From Desulfocurvibacter africanus subsp. africanus DSM 2603 (lineage in GTDB: Bacteria; Desulfobacterota; Desulfovibrionia; Desulfovibrionales; Desulfovibrionaceae), in NCBI RefSeq assembly GCF_000422545.1, contig NZ_AULZ01000002.1, positions 124,001 to 188,000 of the forward strand: DNA of 64,000 nucleotides. Reading direction: 5' to 3'. Below the pieces are notes generated by a model. The model ran no database searches. It had not been told where the DNA came from and was given only the letters and a program-made list of their open reading frames with translations. Every line of letters starts with the position of its first letter. Positions within the stretch are counted from its first letter, which is position 1. Shown here one piece after another: positions 51,753 to 59,255 of the stretch. Position numbers and translations under genes: made by a program.

Positions 51753-53036
51753 CTACTGGTGCTGGAGTTGCCTGATGGCAGGCAAACCCTTGACCAGTTC
51801 CACGGCCATCCTGAGTTGATTGTCGTTGGCCAGAAGCTCCACGGCCTTCTGCTCCGTCGTTTTCGGCGCCTTGGAGCCGTTGCCGTTCGCCAGATGCCGG
51901 GACAAGTCGCGCTCGCGGAGAGTAAAGCGATCCGGGGCGTCAGCCTTGTCCGTTATCGGCTGGAAGGGGATGATCAGGTCCGGAACGATACCCTCGGCCT
52001 GAATGGAGCGGCCCTTGGGCGTGTAGTAGAGTGCCGTGGTCAGCTTGATGCCCGAGCCGTCGGGCAGGGGGCCGATGACCGTCTGTACCGAGCCCTTGCC
52101 GAAACTTTGCTCGCCCACGATGAGCGCCCGGCGGTGGTCCTGCAGGGCGCCGGCCACAATCTCCGAGGCAGATGCCGAACCGGCGTTGATGAGCACGACC
52201 ATGGGCACGGTGAGGTCCGAGGACTTGCTCGTGGCGCTGAAGTCGCGGCGGTCGGCCTTGTTCTTGCCCTGGATGTAGGTCACCAGGCCTTCCTTGATGA
52301 ACAGATCGGACAGGCTCACGGCCTGGTCCAGCAGACCGCCCGGATTGTTGCGCAGATCCAGGACGATGCCCTTGATGGGACCGGTCTTGGATGCATCCTT
52401 GATGGCCTTGACCAGCTCGTTGGTGGTGTCCTCGTGGAAGCGGGTCACGCGCGCCAGGAGCACGCCGCCATCGAAGAGTTGTCCTTTGACGCTCAGCAGC
52501 GGTATGATGCCGCGGACAATGGTTACTCTTTCAGGGGCCTGGGACTCCGCGTGCAGGATGGTCAGCACCACTGGAGTACCTTCGGGGCCGCGGATGCGCT
52601 TGACCGCATCGATCATGGACATGTCCTGGGTGGACACGCCGTCGATTTCCAGGATGAGGTCGCCGGAGCGCAGCCCGGCTTTGTAGGCGGGCGTGTCCTC
52701 GATGGGCGAGACGACAATCAGGCGGCTGTTGTCCATGCCGATTTCCACGCCGATGCCCGGAAACTCGCCCATGGTGTTCTCGCGCATCTCCTTGAATTCC
52801 TCGGAGTCCATGTACGCGGAGTGCGGATCAAGCTGCTGGAGCATGCCCTTGATGGCGTCGTCGATGAGCTCCTTGCGGGATATGTCCAGCACATAGTGCT
52901 GCTCCACCAGGTCCAGGATCTGGCTGAAGCGTTTGAAGGGCATGTAATCGGATTGCTCCACGGCCATGGTGTCGCCGCAGAATATGGTAAGGCTCATGAG
53001 CAGAGCCAGACATGCGAAAAGACGTAAACCGCGCAT
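51753..53036 (-). CDS. ctpA: C-terminal processing peptidase CtpA (S41)
   Basis: From ATG 53036 (TTGGAGG upstream) the product is 427 aa. A signal peptide (1-25, LTIFCGDTMA) is followed by a PDZ domain (IGMDNSRLIVVSPIEDTPAYKAG in part) and the S41 catalytic region. The nucleophile lies in GSASASE and the catalytic lysine in SFGKGS, giving the Ser-Lys dyad. It processes periplasmic proteins after exported tails. It lies between the envC-like gene and the yibQ-like gene in the usual order. Confidence 0.93.
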   Translation of the reverse strand: MRGLRLFACLALLMSLTIFCGDTMAVEQSDYMPFKRFSQILDLVEQHYVLDISRKELIDDAIKGMLQQLDPHSAYMDSEEFKEMRENTMGEFPGIGVEIGMDNSRLIVVSPIEDTPAYKAGLRSGDLILEIDGVSTQDMSMIDAVKRIRGPEGTPVVLTILHAESQAPERVTIVRGIIPLLSVKGQLFDGGVLLARVTRFHEDTTNELVKAIKDASKTGPIKGIVLDLRNNPGGLLDQAVSLSDLFIKEGLVTYIQGKNKADRRDFSATSKSSDLTVPMVVLINAGSASASEIVAGALQDHRRALIVGEQSFGKGSVQTVIGPLPDGSGIKLTTALYYTPKGRSIQAEGIVPDLIIPFQPITDKADAPDRFTLRERDLSRHLANGNGSKAPKTTEQKAVELLANDNQLRMAVELVKGLPAIRQLQHQ

Positions 53037-53128
53037 GATTGCCTCCAAGGGCACGTTCTTCAGTGAATGCATGATGGGCATGTGATCAGTCGTTGGCGGG
53101 TTCCGCGGGCGGCCGTATGCCGAGACGC

Positions 53129-54352
53129 CTAGCGGCTTAGCCAGTCCTGGGGGTTAATGGGTTTTTGGCCGAAACGCAATTCGAAATAGAGCCCGTTGCC
53201 TTTGGCGAGGGGATAATAGCCGGCAGTGCCCAGGGCTTGTCCGCGCTCCACCTCCTGTCCCACCTTCACGCGGCTATTCGCAAGGTAGGCGTACAGGCTA
53301 TAGTATTCCTGATCATGAAGTACGATAACCACATGGCCGAAGCCGCGCAAGCGGTCGTTATGCACCACCCTGCCCCAGGACACGGCGTTGATGTCGACTT
53401 CGTGCGGCACCGCCAGTCCTATGCCGCGGCTGGGTGAATCGGCTCGCGGGTCGAAGGCCTGCACCAGTTTGCCCTTGCAGGGCCAGGGCAAGTTGCCCTT
53501 GAAATCGCGTATGGGGGATTTGTCCAGGGTCTTGAGCGTGTAGTTGAGATCCTCGACCGTGGCCAGAATGCGCCGAAGCTCCTCCTGCTCGTCCACCTGC
53601 TCGGCGCGGACCTCCTGGATGGATTTGAGCAAGGTGAGCTTTTTGGTAAGCAGCTCGTCCTTGGCGCTGTTGAGACTCGCCATGCCTTCCTGCAGTTCGC
53701 GCGTAAGGGCGATCTCGGAAGCCAACGTGTCCTCGATGGCCCGGCTTTGATTCAGGATGTCGGCCATGACCTGTTCAGCGCGCTTGTAGATGGCCGCCAG
53801 CCAAGTGAAGTGCCTGTCGGCCTCTTGCCATTCCGTCAATCCCTGCCAATGGTCGCGCGCGCCGCTCATGTGGATGGGCCAGAGCACCTTGAGGATCTCG
53901 CGCAGCTCGGCTTCGGAGCGTTCCCTGCCGGCTTGCAAGGTCACCTGGCGCGCCAGCAGCAAACTCTTCTTGCGCTCCGTGCGCTCCATCTGACGTTCCT
54001 GACGATAGACATCCAGCTCCAGCGTGTTGACCCTGGTTTCCAGCTCGGCGAGATTGGAAAACAACTCGCGCTCGCGTTTGGTCAACTCGCGCACGGCCCC
54101 GCGTTTTTCACGGGCGCGGATCTGGATGCGCTCCAGCTCGCGGCGAATTTCTTCGGCCTTGCGCGACTCGGCCGCGGGAGCGTGAGTGGAAGCCAGCAGG
54201 CAGCTCAGGATCATTAAAAGCGCAAGCAAGAGCACGGGCCACGAACAAGGTCGGGCTGACCATGACCAGGCCGCGTGCAGCCTCGCTGATCCAAGCAACG
54301 CCGGAGCGCGCCAGGCTAATCCAGAAAGATCGCCAGGGGGCAGTCCCGACAC
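53129..54352 (-). CDS. EnvC-like murein hydrolase activator
   Basis: This 407-aa protein has a hydrophobic segment (about 38-58), a long coiled coil (about 65-270) and a C-terminal LytM-like domain. The LytM domain lacks the HxxxD and HxH zinc motifs (GIGLAVP and LYFELRF replace them), as in EnvC/NlpD that activate amidases rather than cut peptidoglycan. A GTG start with AGGAG at 5-bp spacing (in AAAAAGGAGCC) supports 54352, which overlaps the nth-like gene by 37 bp; the N-terminal part before the helix is unusually long. The neighbours ctpA and yibQ-like support an envelope role. Confidence 0.8.
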   Translation of the reverse strand: MSGLPPGDLSGLAWRAPALLGSARLHAAWSWSARPCSWPVLLLALLMILSCLLASTHAPAAESRKAEEIRRELERIQIRAREKRGAVRELTKRERELFSNLAELETRVNTLELDVYRQERQMERTERKKSLLLARQVTLQAGRERSEAELREILKVLWPIHMSGARDHWQGLTEWQEADRHFTWLAAIYKRAEQVMADILNQSRAIEDTLASEIALTRELQEGMASLNSAKDELLTKKLTLLKSIQEVRAEQVDEQEELRRILATVEDLNYTLKTLDKSPIRDFKGNLPWPCKGKLVQAFDPRADSPSRGIGLAVPHEVDINAVSWGRVVHNDRLRGFGHVVIVLHDQEYYSLYAYLANSRVKVGQEVERGQALGTAGYYPLAKGNGLYFELRFGQKPINPQDWLSR

Positions 54353-54999
54353 CTAGGCTCCTTTTTGCGACACCATTCATGGCCCACGCGTACGAGCAGG
54401 GCATGGTACTCGTTGAACAGCGCCGCATCTTCAGGCAGCGCGTCGGTAAAGATTTCCTGCAATTCGTGGTAGCCGGCGTCCTCGAAAGCCAGGCCGTGGC
54501 GCAGGGCTATGCGCGCCGTGTAGGCGTCCACCACGAACATTGGCAGCCCCAGGGCGTAGAGCAGGATGCTGTCGGCCGTTTCCGGACCGATGCCGCGCAC
54601 GGTCAGCAACCGCTCGCGCAGCTCACGGGCGTTGCGGCCCTGCAGCATGGGCAGCGCGGGATCGTGCAGATCGGCTTCGCCATGGCCGAACTCCTCGGCC
54701 TCGGCGCGCAGGAAGCGCAGCACGTTGGCCAGCCGGCCGGCCTTGATCCGGTAGTAGCCGGCAGGGCGTATGGCCTCGGCCAGCGCAGCCTCGGAGATGT
54801 CCAGCATGGCCGCCGGGGTCAGCAGATCGTGCGCGCGCAGGGTGGCCATGGCCTTTTCCACGTTAGCCCAGCTTGTGTTCTGGGTCAGCACCGCGCCCAC
54901 GGCAACCTCGAAGGAGGTTTCGCCCGGCCACCACCCGCTGGGGCCAAGAGCCGCCAGCATGGCCTGGTACATGTCCATGAACCGGTTCGCGCGTGACAT
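54316..54999 (-). CDS. Endonuclease III-like HhH-GPD DNA glycosylase
   Basis: The 227-aa protein has the helix-hairpin-helix VRGIGPETADSILLYAL and the catalytic Asp in MFVVDAYTAR. The residue that is Lys in bifunctional Nth is Glu (GIGPETA), so it is probably a monofunctional glycosylase like the MagIII/3-methyladenine group. The cluster region reads CRKKEPRCRDC, which gives three of the four Nth cysteines (C-x6-C-x2-C); the fourth position is Leu (IFLD then stop). The iron-sulfur site may be altered or lost. It is followed by the envC-like gene. Confidence 0.85.
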   Translation of the reverse strand: MSRANRFMDMYQAMLAALGPSGWWPGETSFEVAVGAVLTQNTSWANVEKAMATLRAHDLLTPAAMLDISEAALAEAIRPAGYYRIKAGRLANVLRFLRAEAEEFGHGEADLHDPALPMLQGRNARELRERLLTVRGIGPETADSILLYALGLPMFVVDAYTARIALRHGLAFEDAGYHELQEIFTDALPEDAALFNEYHALLVRVGHEWCRKKEPRCRDCPLAIFLD

Positions 55000-55017
55000 G
55001 GCAATTTGCCTTGAAGT

Positions 55018-55866
55018 TCAGTTGGCGGGCTTGGCGAAGCGCAGGCAGACCCACTCGCCACGGCTGCGCAACTCGGGCTCGGGCAGGTCCTGAGCCGTGT
55101 AGGCCCGGCGCACTGCCTCGGCCTGGGTATCCAGAATGCCCGAAAGGATCAGCCGGCCGCCAGGGGCCAGCAGGCCCGCAAGGTCGGAAGCCATGCGCTC
55201 CAGGGGACCGGAGAGAATATTGGCCACGACGATCTGGAAAGGGCCGCGCGCCGCGTCCACGGTGCCCACGGACAGTTCCAGCTTGTCGCAGTCGTTCAGG
55301 CTCACGTTCTCCTGCGCGCAGGTGATGGCCTGCGGGTCGATGTCCACGCCCAGGCCCGTGAGGCCGAGCGTGCACAGGGCGATGCCCAGGATGCCCGATC
55401 CCGTGCCCAGATCCAGGAAGCGTTGGTCCGCGCGGATATGGCCGGCATCGCCCAGCTCGGAGATGGCCTCCAGGCACAGGGCCGTGGTGGCATGATGGCC
55501 GGTGCCGAAGGCCATCTTGGGCTCGATGTAGATAGGAGTGCGGCCCTCGGGAGCCTTGTCGCGCATCCAGGGCGGCAGGACCAGGAACCGGCCGGCGTCC
55601 ACGGGCGTGAAATATTGCCGCCAGGCCTCACTCCAATCGCGCTCCTCGACTTCCAGTGATTCGATGCGCGCCTCGGGCCACTGGAGCACAACTTGTTCGG
55701 CCGCGGCCATGGCCAGGGCGGGCTCCTCGAAAAAGACCCGGAAGCGCACGTTCCCGTCGATCTCGTCTTCTTCCCAACCCTGGGGAGTGGCCTGGGCCAG
55801 GAAGGCGCAGACCGCCTCGTACTCGGATGCGGGCAGGCTGAAGCTCAAACCGGGCAGCGTCCTCAC
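55018..55866 (-). CDS. prmA: Ribosomal protein L11 methyltransferase PrmA
   Basis: The 282-aa enzyme has the SAM motif FLDLGTGSGILGIAL near residue 150, a post-I acidic GVDIDPQAI and NILSGPL, matching the PrmA-type NILxGPL. GTGHHATT is the substrate-face signature. It trimethylates L11 lysines and the N terminus. The GTG start at 55866 has AAGGAG 5 bp upstream and overlaps the stop of the 52-aa gene. The much longer frame (401 aa) reads through that gene and is rejected. Confidence 0.9.
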   Translation of the reverse strand: MRTLPGLSFSLPASEYEAVCAFLAQATPQGWEEDEIDGNVRFRVFFEEPALAMAAAEQVVLQWPEARIESLEVEERDWSEAWRQYFTPVDAGRFLVLPPWMRDKAPEGRTPIYIEPKMAFGTGHHATTALCLEAISELGDAGHIRADQRFLDLGTGSGILGIALCTLGLTGLGVDIDPQAITCAQENVSLNDCDKLELSVGTVDAARGPFQIVVANILSGPLERMASDLAGLLAPGGRLILSGILDTQAEAVRRAYTAQDLPEPELRSRGEWVCLRFAKPAN

Positions 55867-56021
55867 TTGTACTCCTTGTCCTTTACGGGCGTTTGCGTGG
55901 CGCACTCCTCGGGCTTGCATATGGGATGCTTGCGCCGGAAGTCCTGCATGGCCTCTTGGCCCTTGGGATGTTCCATATCCAGTCTGCAGCCGGACGCGCA
56001 GCCGCAGTCGCACTTCTTCAT
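55863..56021 (-). CDS. 52-aa Cys-rich small protein, translationally coupled to prmA
   Basis: Too short to be a usual gene call, this frame starts at ATG 56021 (GGAG upstream) and codes for a 52-residue protein. It opens KKCDCGCASGC (four Cys in eight residues), continues RLDMEHPKG and has two more Cys in HPICKPEEC. The spacing looks metal-binding, zinc or copper. Its TGA overlaps the prmA GTG as GTGA, the standard coupling pattern. No family is recognised. The protein may be a metallothionein-like or small zinc-binding factor. Confidence 0.65.
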   Translation of the reverse strand: MKKCDCGCASGCRLDMEHPKGQEAMQDFRRKHPICKPEECATQTPVKDKEYK

Positions 56022-56053
56022 AACGGTTCTCCGGTGGTGTTTTCAGCTCAAGG

Positions 56054-56440
56054 TCAAATAACTTGGTCCATGAACGAACCCCGGACATCCTCGGGGATTG
56101 GAAAAGCTGGCAGGCCGAGCTGTACCCATTCGAGCATGGTTTGCCCGGCCTGGGGTTGCACGGGCTTGGCTGCGGCGTTGTCCAGCATGCCCAGCAACTC
56201 CTGCAGCGGCGACTTGAGCACATCGGCCAGGGTCACGCCGGACAAGTGCTTCGGTCCTGAGCGCGGCAGCTTGTCCTTGGAACCGGAGCCCCACGGGGCT
56301 TGCCAGTCCAAGGGCAGCGGCGGCACTTCGCCGGTCGGCTCCACGGCGTAAGTCGGGGGAGTCGCGGGCAGGGCCAACGTCTCGGGCGGCGTGGCCATCT
56401 CGGCTGGCTGTTGTGCCAAGGGATCATCAACATGGTCCAT
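56054..56440 (-). CDS. Hypothetical protein upstream of the Cys-rich small gene
   Basis: The 128-aa product has no recognised domain. The first 50 residues are Pro/Ala-rich and likely disordered. The C-terminal part has LADVLKSPLQELLGMLDNAA and LEWVQLGLPAFPIPEDV, which look like a short helical domain. It lies 32 bp upstream of the 52-aa gene on the same strand, so the three genes (this, 52-aa, prmA) may form one operon. No signal peptide or transmembrane segment. Confidence 0.5.
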   Translation of the reverse strand: MDHVDDPLAQQPAEMATPPETLALPATPPTYAVEPTGEVPPLPLDWQAPWGSGSKDKLPRSGPKHLSGVTLADVLKSPLQELLGMLDNAAAKPVQPQAGQTMLEWVQLGLPAFPIPEDVRGSFMDQVI

Positions 56441-56627
56441 GGCCTACCGTAGCCCGGCCCGGTCTGAGTATCAAGAGGCGGCTGTCGCGAATGTCGCGAG
56501 CACGGCATGTAACCGATTTGGATAGCACATGAGTCGATCGAGGTCGGGAATTTCCTCGATGGCTTATCAAAGACGAACAAGACGGCCCATATCGGTGGTA
56601 TATGCTCCCTTGATAGGTCGGATTTCA

Positions 56628-56700
56628 GGGCCGGATCGGTCGTCGCCCCCACTTTAATACATCTGTTGGTAGGTAGCGCCGCACATGACCGATCCGGCCC
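56628..56700. repeat. 14-bp perfect inverted repeat downstream of rsgA
   Basis: GGGCCGGATCGGTC (56628-56641) and GACCGATCCGGCCC (56687-56700) are perfect complements separated by 45 bp. It starts 6 bp after the rsgA stop. There is no T-run, so it could be a long-stem RNA structure or a recombination or protein-binding site. Confidence 0.6.
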
Positions 56701-56706
56701 GGTCGT

Positions 56707-57789
56707 TTAGTGCTTCAGGCCCAGCTTATTGTGCAGTTTGTCGCGTTGACGAAGGGATTTGCTCACGGTCTTCCAGCGTTTGTCGTCGTGTCCGGGGCTT
56801 CTCGCTTCCAGGCGCTCACGGCTGCTGGCCAGCTCCGCGCGCAGGCGCAGATAATGCTCAAGACGATCGGGGGCAATCTGTCCCTGTCCTACGGCCCGGA
56901 CCACGGCGCAGCCCGGCTCGTCGCTATGGCTGCAATCCCTGAAACGGCACTTCAGAGCCAGGGCGGCGATGTCCGCGAACACGGCGTCCAGGCCGCCCTC
57001 GGCTTCCCACAATCCCAGTTCGCGCAGGCCGGGCGTATCCACGACGATGGCTCCCGAGGGCGCGACAAACAGCTCGCGGCGCGTGGTCACGTGGCGGCCC
57101 CTGGCATCATCCGCGCGAACCTCGCCCGTAGCCTGGTGTTCCTGACCGAGGATGCGGTTGACCAGAGAGGATTTGCCCGCGCCGGATGCGCCGAGGAGCA
57201 CCACGGTCCTGCCGGGTTGCAGATATGGCCGTAGCGCGTCCAGGCCGTCTTCGGCGCGGGAGCTGGTCGCCAGGACATCGACGCCTAGCAGCCGTGCGCG
57301 CAGTTCGTCGGCGATCTCCTCGGCGTCCGGGGCCAGGTCAGCCTTGGTCAGGACCACGAGCGGCACGGCCCCGCCATCCCAAACCACGGCCAGGGTGCGC
57401 TCCACCCGGTTGGGACTGACCTTGGCGTCCAGGGCCGAAGCTACGATCACGAGGTCAATGTTGGCGCAGAGGGGCTGGGCGCGCTGGGCGCGTCCAGCGG
57501 CCTTGCGCATGAGCGAAGTGCGCCGGGGCAGGACATGCTCGATCATGGCCGAGCCACCCTCCACGCGCGCGGCGACCCAATCGCCCACCACGGGCAGGTC
57601 CTCGGCGTTAAGTGTCTGGTTGGAGAGGCGTCCGCTCAGCGTGGCGGAGACCGCAAGGTCGGGACCAAGCAGCGTCCAGCGGCCGCGGTCCACGGCGGCC
57701 ACCCGCGCGGGGGCGAGCGTGGGATCGTTCAGGGAGAGGAAAAGGCTTTCAAAGACTTGGTTCCAGCCAAGGGAAATGAGGTCGTGCAT
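56707..57789 (-). CDS. rsgA: Ribosome small-subunit-dependent GTPase RsgA
   Basis: The 360-aa protein has an N-terminal OB-fold, then circularly permuted GTPase motifs: G4 VLTKADL, G1 GASGAGKSSLVN near residue 200, G3 DTPGLREL near 255. A C-terminal zinc site with CRFRDCSHSDEPGCAV follows. RsgA checks 30S maturation. The ATG follows GGAGG, but the same GGAGG is part of a CCGGATG/CATCCGG hairpin, so ribosome access could be controlled. A 22-aa leader ORF lies upstream. Confidence 0.95.
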   Translation of the reverse strand: MHDLISLGWNQVFESLFLSLNDPTLAPARVAAVDRGRWTLLGPDLAVSATLSGRLSNQTLNAEDLPVVGDWVAARVEGGSAMIEHVLPRRTSLMRKAAGRAQRAQPLCANIDLVIVASALDAKVSPNRVERTLAVVWDGGAVPLVVLTKADLAPDAEEIADELRARLLGVDVLATSSRAEDGLDALRPYLQPGRTVVLLGASGAGKSSLVNRILGQEHQATGEVRADDARGRHVTTRRELFVAPSGAIVVDTPGLRELGLWEAEGGLDAVFADIAALALKCRFRDCSHSDEPGCAVVRAVGQGQIAPDRLEHYLRLRAELASSRERLEARSPGHDDKRWKTVSKSLRQRDKLHNKLGLKH

Positions 57790-57906
57790 TGCTTGCCTCC
57801 GGATGCCATCCGGTGTCGTCGTTCCGATGTCAGGCGCGACAAAACGCGCCGGTCCTGACGGGCCGGCATCCGGGAAGCGGCGAAGCCTTGATGAGGCGAG
57901 CCCGGC

Positions 57907-57975
57907 CTACTTGGCCAGGGCGGTTGCGCTCTGTCCGGACACCAGCGGGGTCGGATGCGCAATGACGGCAATCAT
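57907..57975 (-). CDS. 22-aa leader ORF upstream of rsgA
   Basis: ATG 57975 is preceded by GGAGG at 7-bp spacing and starts MIAVIAHPTPLVSGQSATAL, ending AK and TAG. It sits within 30 bp of a candidate promoter (TTGACC-N17-TATGAA), so it would be the first thing translated. The strong start and short length suggest a leader peptide or small protein. RNA hairpins lie between it and rsgA. No known leader peptide is recognised. Confidence 0.45.
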   Translation of the reverse strand: MIAVIAHPTPLVSGQSATALAK

Positions 57976-57998
57976 CTACAATCCTCCAATTTTCCAAG

Positions 57999-58027
57999 TT
58001 CATATTCCGGTGGTTCGTGAAGGTCAA
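57999..58027 (-). promoter_or_regulatory. Candidate promoter of the leader ORF and rsgA
   Basis: On the minus strand TTGACC (58022-58027) and TATGAA (57999-58004) are 17 bp apart, a good sigma-70 spacing. It is divergent to the arsR promoter. Confidence 0.5.
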
Positions 58028-58047
58028 TGGAAGGTCGGCAATGCCTC

Positions 58048-58082
58048 TTGACGATTCTTTCTTGTTTGGCTATTTAGCCAAA
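58048..58082 (+). promoter_or_regulatory. arsR promoter overlapped by a palindromic operator
   Basis: TTGACG (58048-58053) and TATTTA (58071-58076) are 17 bp apart. TTTGGCT, 4 bases, AGCCAAA (58065-58082) is a perfect palindrome that covers the -10, the expected place for an ArsR/SmtB repressor site. A related half-site (TTTGCCAAA) occurs near 58470. Confidence 0.7.
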
Positions 58083-58101
58083 TAAGAAATTTGGAGAATG
58101 A

Positions 58102-58440
58102 ATGTCACATAAAAACGAACTTCGTTCCAAGGTATTCAAAGCCTTAGGCCACCGCAGCAGAATAATCCTGGTGGATGCCCTGCTTCAGGGCGAACGGTGC
58201 GTGTGCGAGTTGCGTGAACTCGTGGGGGCGGACATGTCCACGGTCTCCAAGCACCTCTCCGTGCTCAAGGACGCCGGCGTCGTGCAGGACGAGAAACGCG
58301 GCACCAATGTTTACTACTCGCTACGCATGGAGTGCGTGCGCGGCTTTCTGGGCTGCGTGGACCGTTTCCACGCAAAACAAGCCGAAGAGCAGGCCAGGGC
58401 GCTGGGTGTCGAGCCGACAATCCCTTCCATGCAGCGGTAA
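58102..58440 (+). CDS. arsR: ArsR/SmtB-family repressor (first)
   Basis: The 112-aa winged-helix protein has LRSKVFKALGHRSRIILVDAL then ERCVCELRELVGADMSTVSKHLSVLKDAGVV (interrupted) and DEKRGTNVYYSLR. The ERCVCEL segment supplies the CVC pair of arsenic-binding ArsR proteins; a third Cys lies in the C-terminal part (MECVRGFLGCV). It probably leaves DNA when As(III) binds. It is the first gene of the plus-strand island, and an operator overlaps its promoter. GGAG lies 6 bp before the ATG. Confidence 0.9.
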   Translation: MSHKNELRSKVFKALGHRSRIILVDALLQGERCVCELRELVGADMSTVSKHLSVLKDAGVVQDEKRGTNVYYSLRMECVRGFLGCVDRFHAKQAEEQARALGVEPTIPSMQR

Positions 58441-58534
58441 TCTCGCGGCCTAAATTTTCCTACTTTGCCAAACAGGCACAGTGAAACGATGCAGGCATAG
58501 CCATCTGATTGCAACAGCTGAAAAGGAGATGCAT

Positions 58535-58768
58535 ATGATTATCAAGGTCCTGGGCCCCGGTTGCCCCAAGTGCAAGGAAACCGAGAAGATCGTCAGGGAG
58601 GCCGTTGCGGAGTCTGGCGTGGCCGCCGATGTCGAGAAGGTCAGCGACCTGCAGGAGATCATGAAGCACGGCGTGTTCAGCACGCCGGCGGTCATCGTGG
58701 ACGGCAAGGTCAAGGCCATGGGCAAGGTGCCCTCCAAGAAGGACGTCATCGCCTGGATCAAAGGCTAG
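58535..58768 (+). CDS. Small redox-active thioredoxin-like protein (CPKC)
   Basis: From ATG 58535 (AAAGGAGA upstream) the product is 77 aa, the size of MTH895/TM0996-type glutaredoxin-like proteins. The active site is GCPKC (Cys10/Cys13) and the cis-Pro is in STPAVIVDG. It has no export signal, so it is cytoplasmic and can be a donor for membrane electron carriers. It lies between arsR and the DGC gene. The longer frame from 58481 adds 18 unsupported residues. Confidence 0.85.
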   Translation: MIIKVLGPGCPKCKETEKIVREAVAESGVAADVEKVSDLQEIMKHGVFSTPAVIVDGKVKAMGKVPSKKDVIAWIKG

Positions 58769-58795
58769 TAAGCCCCAGGAAAAGGAGAAGCAGCC

Positions 58796-59209
58796 ATGAG
58801 TGACTGTTGTTCGCGTGCGAATGTGCCTTTGATCCTGGCCTGCGCCGGGGCGTCCAATGTGGGGCAGATGAGTAACCGTATCGCAGTGGAGCTGACCGAG
58901 TCCGAGTACGGCAAGCTGTTCTGCCTGGCTGGCATCGGCGGCGGCATCGAGAGCTTCGTCAAGTCGGCTAAGGCTGCCGAAGACATCATCGTGCTCGACG
59001 GCTGCCCCGTGGGCTGCGCCAGAAAGACTCTGGAGAACATCGGCGTCGCGCCGAAGAACGCCTTCGAGCTGACGGCCATGGGCATGCAGAAGAACAAGAC
59101 TTTGCGTCTGGACGAGGCCGAGGTGCAGCGTCTCGTGCAGGAGGTCAAGATGGGCTTTGCCAGGAACAAGATGGCTGTTCGCGGCGCAGGGTGCAGTTGC
59201 TGTGGGTAG
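58796..59209 (+). CDS. DGC-domain putative zinc-binding protein
   Basis: The 137-aa protein contains LDGCPVGCARKTLEN, the DGC (PF08859-type) signature, plus CACAG-type LACAGASNVGQMSN near the N terminus and CSCCG at the very end. Metal binding is assumed for the family from its cysteines but its function is unknown. AAAAGGAGA precedes the ATG. The gene overlaps the start region of the next (thioredoxin) gene frame. DGC genes are often next to thiol-redox and metalloid genes in anaerobes in my recollection. Confidence 0.8.
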   Translation: MSDCCSRANVPLILACAGASNVGQMSNRIAVELTESEYGKLFCLAGIGGGIESFVKSAKAAEDIIVLDGCPVGCARKTLENIGVAPKNAFELTAMGMQKNKTLRLDEAEVQRLVQEVKMGFARNKMAVRGAGCSCCG

Positions 59210-59255
59210 CGGGAGGTTCTCTTTTAAAAAGTACCTGGTGCCGGGGGGCACGCCG

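Larger units (their letters stand above)
57790..58101. promoter_or_regulatory. 312-bp divergent region between rsgA and arsR
   Basis: It holds the short leader ORF 57907-57975 and a possible minus-strand promoter, the arsR promoter/operator, and hairpins (CCGGATG/CATCCGG near 57800, GGCGCG/CGCGCC near 57835) in the rsgA leader. No larger gene is seen; a 65-codon frame across 57830-58027 is a shadow. Confidence 0.6.

Noticed and set aside
55867-56223. N-terminal extension of the prmA frame (401 aa in total)
   Set aside because: It reads through the 52-aa gene and part of the 128-aa gene; PrmA proteins start where the GTG with AAGGAG is found at 55866.
57830-58027. 65-aa minus-strand frame before rsgA
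   Set aside because: It crosses the promoter and the leader ORF in another frame and lacks a ribosome binding site and motifs.
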